Positions 15,721-23,178 of a DNA stretch of 29,946 nt are shown one piece after another. The notes under the pieces were generated by a model. It had not been told where the DNA came from and searched no databases. It saw only the letters and a program-made list of their open reading frames with translations. This stretch comes from CALCCV01 sp964388665 (lineage in GTDB: Bacteria; Bdellovibrionota; Bdellovibrionia; Bdellovibrionales; Bdellovibrionaceae), in assembly GCA_964388665.1 (NCBI GenBank), contig CAYMBJ010000046.1, positions 1 to 29,946 on the forward strand. The letters are read 5' to 3'. Numbering within the stretch: the first letter of the stretch is position 1; the number at the start of each line of letters is the position of its first letter. The position numbers were made by a program, and so were the translations under genes.

Positions 15721-15751
15721 AAATACTCTATTGGAGCGGAGGGAGCAAGCA

Positions 15752-16033
15752 ATGGATTGGAACAAAGAATCTATTCGTGATCTCAGGTTAAAGATGGGTT
15801 GCAGTCAAGCAGATTTTGCCCGCCGCCTGAATTGCAATTTGGCAAATGTAGAAAACTGGGAACAGGGCCGGCTGCAGCCAAACGAACCGATTGTGTCAGA
15901 GTTGGAGCTGCTGGCGATGGACGCAGAGGTCAACTCCACCGAGGTGCTCTGTCAAGCCATTGCAGAAAGTTTGCTAACGGATCAGGCGATCAATCAAATT
16001 GATTTTTCTGAATTGCAGAAAGAGATAAAATAG
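15752..16033 (+). CDS. XRE-type helix-turn-helix protein
   Basis: With ATG 15752 the protein has 93 residues; GGAGGGAG (15738-15745) lies 6 bases upstream, so the longer frame from 15692 is unlikely. Residues about 8-45 are an XRE/Cro-like helix-turn-helix (RDLRLKMGCSQADFARRLN, then NVENWEQGRLQPNEP). A short helical C-terminus may dimerise. It is a cytoplasmic DNA-binding protein of unknown target. polA starts 16 bases after its stop, so both are probably on one transcript, and the protein may act on its own promoter; that is inference. Confidence 0.82.
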   Translation: MDWNKESIRDLRLKMGCSQADFARRLNCNLANVENWEQGRLQPNEPIVSELELLAMDAEVNSTEVLCQAIAESLLTDQAINQIDFSELQKEIK

Positions 16034-16049
16034 AGTCAATTTCTCTATT

Positions 16050-18665
16050 ATGAGAAAAAAACTTTATTTAGTTGATGTCAGTTCACTTTTTTTTCGTGCC
16101 TTCTATGCCATTCGGGAGCTGACGTCTCCGAAAGGCATTCCGGTCAACGCTGTTTATGGGTTTTTATCCATGATCACCAAGCTCTTAAAAGAACAAAAAC
16201 CTGCTTATTGTGCTTTTTGTTATGACCAAAAAGATCCTGGTTTTCGTCACGAAATTGATCCCAACTACAAAGCCAATCGCACTGAGATGCCTGAGTCATT
16301 GGCGCAACAGATTCCTTATATGAAGTCCTTTGGAAAATTACTGGGAATTGCGGAGTTTGAGTTGCCAAGCTTTGAAGCGGACGACTGCATTGGCACGCTT
16401 GCCTATTGGGGGCGCGATCACGGCTTTGACGTGGTAATTGTCAGTGGTGATAAGGATTTCGCACAGCTCATTGGTCCTCACGTTTGCATGCTGGATACGA
16501 TGAAGGAGGTCACTTTTGACGAAGATCAGGTGGTGGCAAAGTGGGGGGTGCGGCCCGAGCAATTTATTGATTTTCTTTCGTTGATTGGTGACTCTTCTGA
16601 CAATGTTCCCGGGGTCCCCGGAGTGGGCCCCAAAACGGCCGAAAAGTTGCTGAAAGAGTACAACACTCTGGAAAACATTTATGCAAATTTAGATAAAATA
16701 ACGGCCAAAGCACTCAAAGCAAAAATGGAAACTGGCCATGAATCGGCATTGCGTTCTAAGCAGCTGGTAACCATTCGTACAGATCTTCCGCTCAACCCCA
16801 GCGCCGAAATGTTGCAGATGAGGCCCATCATGCGAGCAGAGTTGGAGTCCTTTTTAACCGAGCTAAATTTCAAAGCTCTGCTTAAACAACTCTTGGGTAT
16901 TTCAGTTTCTAAGTCAGCCCAAGACAGCACCGCTAAAGACAGCGCGTCGGCCAAGAGCTCTGAAGATGGGAATTCAGACGGAGCCGCTGGCGACAAAGCG
17001 GAGAGTGCCTCATTGGGTGGCCACGCGATCAATAGCGCAGAAGTCGAGGCAATGAATGAGCAAATTGTGATTCTAGATGAAGCGAGCCTGCAAAAGTATT
17101 TTCCTAAAGCGAGCACTGTATGGATTTGGGAGAGTCGCGGTCAGCTTTACATTGCTAAAGATAAGTTGATTGGTCAGATTTCAATGGCGGATGTGAGTGC
17201 CGCCATCATCGATGCTCTGTCGTGGCGGCTTTCGGGATATGACATAAAGCTCTTGGCGCATGAACTCGACTTGACTGATATTCACGTCGAGCAAGACCTG
17301 ATGCTGATGGCCTATGTTGTAAATGCTGAGGCCATTTCGTCTCTTGGGCAGATCGCTAAAAAATATCTCGGTTTAGAGAGCGCGGACTTTCTTTCTCCGG
17401 CATCTCATTTCGAATTACTGCAGAGTCTGGCAAAAGAGCTTGGAAAGCGCCTGTCGGCGCAGCAGGTGCAAAATATCTATTCAGAAATTGAGCAACCACT
17501 TGTTGAGGTGCTTTACGATGTTGAGCGCGTTGGAGTCTTGGTCGACTGTGAGCTTTTAAAAAGCCAGAGTGAGTCCTTGCAGAAGGACATCGTTGAGTTA
17601 GAAAGTGAAATCAAAGAGCTCGCAGGTACTGATTTTAATATTTTGAGCCCCAAACAATTGTCTGAAATTCTTTTTGAAAAGTTAAACTTGCCCAAGGGAC
17701 GAAAAACAAAAACGGGATACTCTACTGACAATGAAGTTCTTATCGGTCTCGATCATCCCATCGCGGCCAAAGTTCTGCAGTTTCGTGAGTTATCAAAGTT
17801 AAAGTCGACCTATGTAGATGCCTTGCCCGACCTTGTTAGCCCGGTGGATGGGCGGATACACACTCGCTTCAATCAAGCCATGACCACCACAGGTCGCCTT
17901 TCAAGTGAGAATCCCAATTTGCAAAACATTCCGATCCGCACTCCTCGCGGGCAACAAATACGCAAAGCCTTTATCGCGGCTCCAAAATTGAGTTTGTTAT
18001 CCATGGACTACTCACAGATCGAATTGAGAATTTTGGCCCATGTGAGCCAGGACCCAGGTCTGGTTAACGCTTTCAAAAATGATGTCGATGTTCATACTGC
18101 GACGGCCGCGGAGGTATTTGGTAAAGACAGAGAAAAGGTCACTCCAGAAGATCGTCGCATTGCCAAAGCCATCAATTTTGGCATCGCCTACGGTCAAGGT
18201 GCTTTTGGCTTAGGTGAAGCTTTGGGTGTTGAGCGAAAAGACGCACAAGAAATTATCGAGAGGTATTTCGAAAAGTTTGCCAATGTGAAGGCGTATATTG
18301 ATGACACCATCAAGTCCGCCTATGACAAAGGTTATGTCGAGACTCTCTTTGGTCGTCGCCGATATTTGCCAGAGTTGCAAAGCAAAAATCAAAATGTGCG
18401 CAGGTTTGGTGAGCGAGCCGCAATCAACGCGCCAATGCAGGGTACTGCCGCTGATCTGATCAAGTTGGCTATGATCAAGATCCACCGGAGCATGGATTTG
18501 AAAATGATTCTGCAAGTGCATGATGAGCTTATTTTTGAGGACACGCGCGAATTGCTGATAGCCGCAAAGCCCAAGGTTGAAGAGATAATGGAAAACATTG
18601 TGAGCTACTCAGTGCCACTCAAAGTTAATGGTAGTATTGGCAACAATTGGGACGAGGCCCACTAA
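16050..18665 (+). CDS. polA: DNA polymerase I
   Basis: The 871-residue enzyme fills gaps and removes RNA primers. Residues 1-290 are the 5'-3' exonuclease (KANRTEMPESL, ADDCIGTLA, VSGDKDFAQL, GDSSDNVPGVPGVGPKTA). An acidic Ser/Ala-rich linker (about 290-330) leads to a 3'-5' exonuclease-like domain (about 330-480) in which the DxE pair and the later Asp ligands are not found (WIWES, YDIKLLAHEL), so proofreading is predicted lost. The polymerase domain has motif A SMDYSQIELRIL (Asp653), motif B RRIAKAINFGIAYG and motif C QVHDELIFE (Asp825). The SD is weak. Repeat family A begins directly at the stop codon. Confidence 0.96.
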   Translation: MRKKLYLVDVSSLFFRAFYAIRELTSPKGIPVNAVYGFLSMITKLLKEQKPAYCAFCYDQKDPGFRHEIDPNYKANRTEMPESLAQQIPYMKSFGKLLGIAEFELPSFEADDCIGTLAYWGRDHGFDVVIVSGDKDFAQLIGPHVCMLDTMKEVTFDEDQVVAKWGVRPEQFIDFLSLIGDSSDNVPGVPGVGPKTAEKLLKEYNTLENIYANLDKITAKALKAKMETGHESALRSKQLVTIRTDLPLNPSAEMLQMRPIMRAELESFLTELNFKALLKQLLGISVSKSAQDSTAKDSASAKSSEDGNSDGAAGDKAESASLGGHAINSAEVEAMNEQIVILDEASLQKYFPKASTVWIWESRGQLYIAKDKLIGQISMADVSAAIIDALSWRLSGYDIKLLAHELDLTDIHVEQDLMLMAYVVNAEAISSLGQIAKKYLGLESADFLSPASHFELLQSLAKELGKRLSAQQVQNIYSEIEQPLVEVLYDVERVGVLVDCELLKSQSESLQKDIVELESEIKELAGTDFNILSPKQLSEILFEKLNLPKGRKTKTGYSTDNEVLIGLDHPIAAKVLQFRELSKLKSTYVDALPDLVSPVDGRIHTRFNQAMTTTGRLSSENPNLQNIPIRTPRGQQIRKAFIAAPKLSLLSMDYSQIELRILAHVSQDPGLVNAFKNDVDVHTATAAEVFGKDREKVTPEDRRIAKAINFGIAYGQGAFGLGEALGVERKDAQEIIERYFEKFANVKAYIDDTIKSAYDKGYVETLFGRRRYLPELQSKNQNVRRFGERAAINAPMQGTAADLIKLAMIKIHRSMDLKMILQVHDELIFEDTRELLIAAKPKVEEIMENIVSYSVPLKVNGSIGNNWDEAH

Positions 18666-18788
18666 TACCAATTCCACTTAATCCGTATACCTTCGTTGCT
18701 CAATCGGTCGGCTTGTGCGGCCTACAGGGAGTAGGCCTCCGCGCCTCTCTCAATCGCGCCTCGGTCTACGAATAAATTGGAATTGGTA
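18666..18788 (+). repeat. Repeat family A, complete but divergent copy 3
   Basis: A 123-bp element with ends TACCAATTCC and GGAATTGGTA; the 22-base terminal arms (18666-18687, 18767-18788) match in 19 positions. The interior shares blocks with copy 1 (GGAG-A-GCCTC, GCGCCTC, CGCCTCGGTCTA) but is otherwise diverged, including a hairpin GGCCTAC-AGGGA-GTAGGCC. It begins immediately after the polA stop codon (18663-18665). Confidence 0.75.
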
Positions 18789-18791
18789 TAA

Positions 18792-18836
18792 TACCAATTT
18801 CGATTCAAGCTTAGACCTTTGTTGGCTGCAACAATA
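18792..18836 (+). repeat. Repeat family A, truncated copy 4 (left part only)
   Basis: Starts 3 bases after copy 3 and matches the left 45 bases of copy 1 (TACCAATTTCGATTCAAG, then TTGTTGGCTGC) with a few changes; similarity fades after about 18836. It is closer to copy 1 than to the adjoining copy 3, so it is not a tandem duplication of copy 3. Confidence 0.7.
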
Positions 18837-18881
18837 CTGGTCATTGTGTAGCAGGACCTTTTGGATTTTGGCTTGATGGCG

Positions 18882-19571
18882 CTATTCTGTTTCCCAGCCT
18901 ACGACGCGGCCACCTTCAAAGAACACGACCCGCTCTTCGTTGCGGTAGCCCTGTGCCGTGGAGACCTGTTTGCTGTACTTCCATTTTTCGTTTTTATACA
19001 CTGGATTTCCTGAGACTTCGATATTTTGCGGTTCGCCCCAGGACTTTCTCACCAAATCTTGTGGCATGCCGAGCACGATGTCGCCAGTGATGAGCAGTGG
19101 TGCCATTTCTTTAGATGTGGTGGAGGCCCGCTGCCAGATTTGTTTTTGATTCACCCATGCTTGCCGGCCTTCAATTGAGGGAATGAGGAGCAATTCTATT
19201 CTTTCGAAATCATTTTTCAGCCAGGGCAGCACTTTGGAGTACTGATCACGTTCTTTGGTCGCCGAGAGGCCCCGCTCTAGCAGGCGAGACTTGTAACGTG
19301 CCCGAATGAGAAGGTCTTGCTCAGGTGTAATCTCTTGATCTGGATTGAGGCCCAATTCGTAGGTGATCTTTTCTCGCTCAAGGGCAGTGAGTCGTGATGC
19401 CATGATCTCTTTGTACACGCGATCCGAGATTGTGATCTCTTGTTCATCTGGGTTGAGGTCCACTTTTCCTGAGAACAGGCTGCAGTTCGTAGAGACAAAG
19501 CAGCAACATAAAATGGCGAAAAATTGTCGAAGATTCTTCTTCAAATTTTTTTGGCTTTGAGAAAGGCGCAT
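18882..19571 (-). CDS. Exported protein with a BamE/SmpA-like C-terminal region
   Basis: The 229-residue precursor has a basic N-terminus and a hydrophobic stretch ending FVSTNC, a poor lipobox, so lipidation at that Cys (about residue 30) is possible but uncertain. The middle is helical and charged. The C-terminal 75 residues (GDIVLGMPQDLVRKSWGEP, then EKWKYSKQ and RVVFFEGGRVVGWE) look like the small alpha-beta fold of BamE/SmpA lipoproteins, in which a glycine-x-x-x-x-x-valine helix precedes a WGxP loop and strands follow. Envelope location is inferred. It is convergent with polA across the repeats, and divergent from the FliL-like gene. Confidence 0.75.
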   Translation of the reverse strand: MRLSQSQKNLKKNLRQFFAILCCCFVSTNCSLFSGKVDLNPDEQEITISDRVYKEIMASRLTALEREKITYELGLNPDQEITPEQDLLIRARYKSRLLERGLSATKERDQYSKVLPWLKNDFERIELLLIPSIEGRQAWVNQKQIWQRASTTSKEMAPLLITGDIVLGMPQDLVRKSWGEPQNIEVSGNPVYKNEKWKYSKQVSTAQGYRNEERVVFFEGGRVVGWETE

Positions 19572-19712
19572 ACTTCTATTTACCTATGAAAAACCACTCA
19601 TTCATAGCCTAGAATTTTTTGATGTAATTCAAGATGGGTTTAAAACGAAATCAGAGTGGAACGGCAGAAAATAAATAGACAAAAGATCGGTAAGGAGTGG
19701 AAAATACAATAA

Positions 19713-19745
19713 CAGGCTCCTGAAAAGCTCAGATACAGGAGCCTG
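19713..19745. repeat. Perfect 10-bp hairpin related to family B ends
   Basis: CAGGCTCCTG (19713-19722) and CAGGAGCCTG (19736-19745) pair perfectly around a 13-base loop. The arm contains the AGGCTCCTG terminus of the family B element that starts 14 bases downstream, so this may be an internally deleted copy or a hairpin that served as insertion target. Confidence 0.6.
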
Positions 19746-19759
19746 AAAGACTCAGGTAG

Positions 19760-19883
19760 AGGCTCCTCAAAAAGGTAAAGATGCAAGGCCGCAGGTGCCA
19801 AATCGAATGTAGGCGTAGTATGTGCTACGTCGAAGTGAGATTTGGCGCCGAGAACGCAGCAGATTTACCTTTTTCAGGAGCCT
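19760..19883. repeat. Repeat family B, 124-bp inverted-repeat element
   Basis: The 20-base ends (19760-19779 and 19864-19883) are inverted repeats matching in 19 of 20 positions. Nested inside are GCCAAATC...GATTTGGC and CGTAG-TATGTG-CTACG, so the whole element can fold into one long interrupted hairpin. Sequence differs from family A. No clear target duplication is visible. It ends 3 bases before the SD of the FliL-like gene. Confidence 0.75.
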
Positions 19884-19901
19884 GTTAAAGGAACAATCAC
19901 A

Positions 19902-20852
19902 GTGGCAGACTCTGGTCCAGAAGAAGAAAAACAATCCCGTGATGGCGGCAGTGACAAGGAGGGCTCTAGCAACTCTGGGCAGAGCTCGCCGCCTCGTCTA
20001 TTGAGTGCTGAAGATCTTGATAGTTTGATCTTTGAGCATGATCCGGAGTTATTGCAGGCGGCTGCGGAGTTTGCAAAAATCGGGGATATCCCAGAGGGCG
20101 AACTCATCGACTTAGATCGAGCCTACGAAGAGGAGCGCCAACGTTCGATCAAGTTTAGACTAAAGGTCGGATTTTCGAAAATCATATACAAGATCGAGTT
20201 CACCAGTCTTTCTCTAGTCAGACACTCACGCGATTTTCTGATGGTGCGTTTGCCGATGTTAGCTAGGCAAATTCTGATGTCCCTGAAGCTTCTTTTAAAA
20301 AGACTTCAAGAAAACCTTCAGGCCTTTCTAGCCCTTCCGAAAAAACAAAAGATTGCGGCAGGCGCGCTCTTGCTATTGATCGTGCTGTTTGTGGGATTTT
20401 TGCGATATCTGTTGAGTGGGCACTCTTTTTTGAATCCGTCCGAAAATAAATTTGTATTGAATCTCGAAAATGTTGCCGAACAAAAAATGGAATTTGATCC
20501 TGCAACGGATATGGAGTTGTTTTTTGACTCGCCTCGAATCCATTTGAGTCAGGTGCTTCTTGGAAGAATTGTCGTCAATTTAAAGAGCTCCGCAAAATCA
20601 CGAAGTCCTATGTTGGCTATTGAGCTGATCATAGAGACTCTTTCCGAAGAAATTGCTATTGAAATTAAGGATCGCGAACCTGAAATAAAGGACATTATCT
20701 CTAGAAAAATAGAAGAGCTTTCATTTGAGAATATAGATTCTCAAACAGGCAAGGTCCTGCTGTTGGAGCGCCTTCGCGACGAGTTGAATCGAAAGTTGGA
20801 TCCTGGGGCCGTGCGAAAAGTGAGAATCAAAACCATCGTTTTGAAGTCATGA
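19902..20852 (+). CDS. FliL-domain membrane protein with long N-terminal extension
   Basis: The chosen GTG at 19902, with AAAGGA (19887-19892) 9 bases upstream, gives 316 residues; a longer frame would begin inside repeat family B and is rejected. Residues 1-150 are cytoplasmic: an acidic Ser/Gly-rich start, then amphipathic helices. A transmembrane helix covers about 151-171 (IAAGALLLLIVLFVGFL). The periplasmic rest ends with a FliL-like domain (ELIIETLSEEIAIEI, REPEIKDIISRKIEELS, LRDELNRKL, VRKVRIKTIVLKS). FliL acts at the flagellar stator. Ordinary FliL proteins have a very short cytoplasmic part, so this one is a variant or paralogue. No other flagellar genes are in the window. Confidence 0.78.
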   Translation: MADSGPEEEKQSRDGGSDKEGSSNSGQSSPPRLLSAEDLDSLIFEHDPELLQAAAEFAKIGDIPEGELIDLDRAYEEERQRSIKFRLKVGFSKIIYKIEFTSLSLVRHSRDFLMVRLPMLARQILMSLKLLLKRLQENLQAFLALPKKQKIAAGALLLLIVLFVGFLRYLLSGHSFLNPSENKFVLNLENVAEQKMEFDPATDMELFFDSPRIHLSQVLLGRIVVNLKSSAKSRSPMLAIELIIETLSEEIAIEIKDREPEIKDIISRKIEELSFENIDSQTGKVLLLERLRDELNRKLDPGAVRKVRIKTIVLKS

Positions 20853-20866
20853 CAATTGACTTGAGG

Positions 20867-20919
20867 CTGGGTCGTGTTTGCAATTTTACTCATTAAGTCA
20901 AATTGCAAACACGACCCAG
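20867..20919. terminator. 20-bp perfect hairpin between convergent genes
   Basis: The arms 20867-20886 and 20900-20919 are perfect reverse complements (CTGGGTCGTGTTTGCAATTT on the left) around a 13-base loop with a further ACT/AGT pairing. It lies between the stops of the FliL-like and DedA genes and probably terminates both transcripts. There is no outer U-tract, but A/U-rich pairs lie at the loop side. Confidence 0.6.
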
Positions 20920-20930
20920 TGGTCCGACCA

Positions 20931-21596
20931 TTAGGCTTGAACTTTCAAATTGCGCAGATACCTGCGAATAAAAAAACCAATCATCAAAAGTAATAGAAAT
21001 GCCAAAATAGAAAACTTTATCTGCTTTAGCGTATCCAATATTGTATCGCCATAATTGGCAATCAAAAGAACTTGTGTAGGCACACTGATCAGTGCGGCAA
21101 AGCCATCCACCAACAGAAATTTCGGTAGACTCAGTCGTGTCATGCCGCACATCAAATGCCCTGGAAATCTCAGGCCAGGAGTAAAACGAAAGATCCCGGC
21201 GGCGAAAGCACCATACTTTTGGCTCCAGCCTTCAATTTTTTGCAAAGCATTTGGGTTGAAGAGACGTTTTAAAAAAGGCATCTGAAAGGCTCTGGAGCCG
21301 GTGTATCTGCCAATGGCATAAACCAAGACATCACTTAAGAAAACGGCAAAGAAGGCCACGATCGCTAGCGTATTGGCATTTACGGGAGTTAAGCCCGCTT
21401 CGGGTGGTGGGTATAGCTCAGGGTGATTAGCCAAAAAAGCCACCAATCCAACACTGATCAGCGTGACCTCTTCGGGCACGGGAAGCCCGAAGCTACTGGC
21501 CAGCATCAGGCACACCAAGACCGTATAAACGGCCTCGGGGTCATAGGCAAACTGACTAAAAAATTGAAGCAGAGAGTCCTGTGATAAATCAAGCAT
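20931..21596 (-). CDS. DedA family (VTT domain) membrane protein
   Basis: The 221-residue inner-membrane protein has the DedA/SNARE-associated fold: several hydrophobic segments, a re-entrant-type loop with GLPVPEEVTLISVG near residues 37-50, the conserved YAIGRYTGSRAF, and the second motif FRFTPGLRFPGHLMCGMTRL with the arginine and glycines typical of the family. DedA proteins are implicated in membrane lipid (undecaprenyl phosphate or phospholipid) transport and in membrane potential. Which substrate this member handles cannot be told. A basic C-terminus follows the last helix (IRRYLRNLK). The SD is weak. It lies 112 bases downstream of the sigma-54 activator. Confidence 0.88.
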   Translation of the reverse strand: MLDLSQDSLLQFFSQFAYDPEAVYTVLVCLMLASSFGLPVPEEVTLISVGLVAFLANHPELYPPPEAGLTPVNANTLAIVAFFAVFLSDVLVYAIGRYTGSRAFQMPFLKRLFNPNALQKIEGWSQKYGAFAAGIFRFTPGLRFPGHLMCGMTRLSLPKFLLVDGFAALISVPTQVLLIANYGDTILDTLKQIKFSILAFLLLLMIGFFIRRYLRNLKVQA

Positions 21597-21708
21597 GCCC
21601 GAATGATTTTAAACAAATTCTTACGGAACTCAAAACAATAAATCAGGACCAGAACGATGAAGCTAGGTCCAGTTACCTCGACCATTGCAATTGCAGCACA
21701 CCACCATC

Positions 21709-22971
21709 TTAGAGGACGCGAGAGTCGCCGTAGCCTGGTCTATAGACTGTAGGATCGATGTCGTAGATCTTCAGACGGTCATGCAGGGTGCTCTTTGGCA
21801 TTCCTAAATCAAGGGCCGTGCGCCGTTGGTTGCCGCCGTTGGCATGCAGTCGTTTGATGATCATCTGCTTCTCGATCTCCTTGATTACCGGCATGGTAGA
21901 CGCGGAACTGGTGGCCAGCAAACTTTTTTGCTGAGAGTTTGAGTTTTTGTCGATGAGTCTTTCAATGTGAATCTCTTCGACCTGAGTCTGCGGAAAAATT
22001 GCGGAGGCTCTGGCAACAAGATTTTTAAGTTCGCGTATGTTTCCTGGCCATTTGTGAGCTTTGAGTTTTTGAATGGCCATGTGGCTAAAGCGGACACGAA
22101 AGTGCTTAGCAAAGGTGTACAACAGAGTTTCGAAATCCTCCATGCGTTCGCTCAGTGCCGGCAAGTTGAGGGTCAATACATTCAATCGATAATACAAATC
22201 ACTGCGAAAGCTACCCTCGGAGATCTTTTCGAGGAGATTTTGATGAGTGGCCGCAATGATGCGAACGTCAGTTTTGATGGTGCGATCAGATCCCACCGGG
22301 CGAATTTCATTGTTCTCGAGAGCTCGCAACAGTTTAGCTTGAAGGCCGTAGGGCAGGTCGCCAATTTCATCCAAAAATAAAGTGCCTCCGCGTGCGCTCT
22401 CAAAGGCTCCTTTGCGATCACATATGGCGCCTGTGAAGCTGCCTTTTACGTGGCCGAACAGTTCCGATTCTACGAGAGTTTCTGTCAAAGCCGAGCAATT
22501 GACAGAAACAAATGGTCCAGAATCGCGCAGTGAGCAATTGTGAATGGTTTGCGAGACCACTTCCTTGCCCGTTCCAGAGGGACCAAGCAAAAGAATAGGA
22601 AAACGTGTGCGGGATAGGTTTGTTAATGTCGACAGTTCTGCGCTCCATTCTTCGTTCTTGCTGCTCAAGGTGTTTTTGTCGGTCAAATCGCTGGCCGAGT
22701 TTGCGAATATGAACTCAGCGTCCCCCATTTTTAATAAATCGCCCGGCTGTAAAATTGCCTCGAGGACTTGCGTGCCGTTGACGAAAGTTCCCAGCGATGA
22801 ACGAAGGTCCCGAATGATGTAATTTTTTTCACGCTTTTCAATCCTGGCATGGCGATCGTCCAAGGACGCCACCTCCACCTGCACTTGGCAGGATGGATCT
22901 GAACCGATGACCAAAAGGTCGGAAAGTGTGAAGGATCGTTCTAAGGGCTGAACCATTTTGAGCATGAGCAT
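21709..22971 (-). CDS. Sigma-54 transcription activator with FHA sensor domain
   Basis: The 420-residue regulator has an N-terminal FHA domain (about 10-90; IGSDPSCQV, SLDDRHARI, RDLRSSLGTFVNG), which binds phosphothreonine proteins. The central AAA+ domain (about 110-340) has Walker A GPSGTGKE, the sigma-54 contact loop GSFTGA (usual GAFTGA with Ala to Ser), Walker B GTLFLDEIGDLP and an arginine finger region FRSDLYYRL. The C-terminal Fis-type helix-turn-helix is at about 375-420 (NQRRTALDLGMPKSTLHDRL). It activates sigma-54 promoters, probably under control of a Ser/Thr kinase. The ATG at 22971 has AAAGGAG 7 bases upstream. There is no cognate kinase in the window. Confidence 0.94.
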   Translation of the reverse strand: MLMLKMVQPLERSFTLSDLLVIGSDPSCQVQVEVASLDDRHARIEKREKNYIIRDLRSSLGTFVNGTQVLEAILQPGDLLKMGDAEFIFANSASDLTDKNTLSSKNEEWSAELSTLTNLSRTRFPILLLGPSGTGKEVVSQTIHNCSLRDSGPFVSVNCSALTETLVESELFGHVKGSFTGAICDRKGAFESARGGTLFLDEIGDLPYGLQAKLLRALENNEIRPVGSDRTIKTDVRIIAATHQNLLEKISEGSFRSDLYYRLNVLTLNLPALSERMEDFETLLYTFAKHFRVRFSHMAIQKLKAHKWPGNIRELKNLVARASAIFPQTQVEEIHIERLIDKNSNSQQKSLLATSSASTMPVIKEIEKQMIIKRLHANGGNQRRTALDLGMPKSTLHDRLKIYDIDPTVYRPGYGDSRVL

Positions 22972-23178
22972 AATATGTCTCCTTTGTATATGTTGGCGAT
23001 AAGTGTGAATCCGTTATAAGTACGTGGTGGTGCTCTACAACTTTCAGGCCATCGTTTTCGGCAATTCATTGCCTTTGAGCGCAAATTTCGCTATGGATTA
23101 TCCTGAATCTAATAATCGAAGTCTCAACTTTTGGATTTTTGACTTGGCCAGAGCAGAAGTTGGGCTGTAAGGGACGAG

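Larger units (their letters stand above)
15379..15751 (+). other. Gene-free stretch between ftsB and the XRE gene
   Basis: These 373 bases hold repeat copies 1 and 2 in the left two thirds. From 15598 the sequence is AT-rich and unstructured, with a possible promoter at 15692-15720 and an SD at 15738-15745. No convincing coding frame is present; an open frame that runs through repeat copy 2 has no family features. Confidence 0.6.
19572..19901 (+). other. Gene-free divergent region filled by inverted repeats
   Basis: These 330 bases separate the BamE-like and FliL-like genes. From 19572 to 19712 I see only AT-rich sequence with an SD-like TAAGGAGTGG near 19690 that leads into no long frame. 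From 19713 on it consists of two inverted-repeat structures up to the SD of the FliL-like gene. Confidence 0.6.

Noticed and set aside
15537..15722. Open frame of 61 codons across repeat copy 2
   Set aside because: It runs through a truncated non-coding repeat, has no SD and overlaps the promoter region of the XRE gene.
19842..19901. Upstream extension of the FliL-like gene
   Set aside because: These codons lie inside repeat family B and its border; the SD and GTG at 19902 give a better start.
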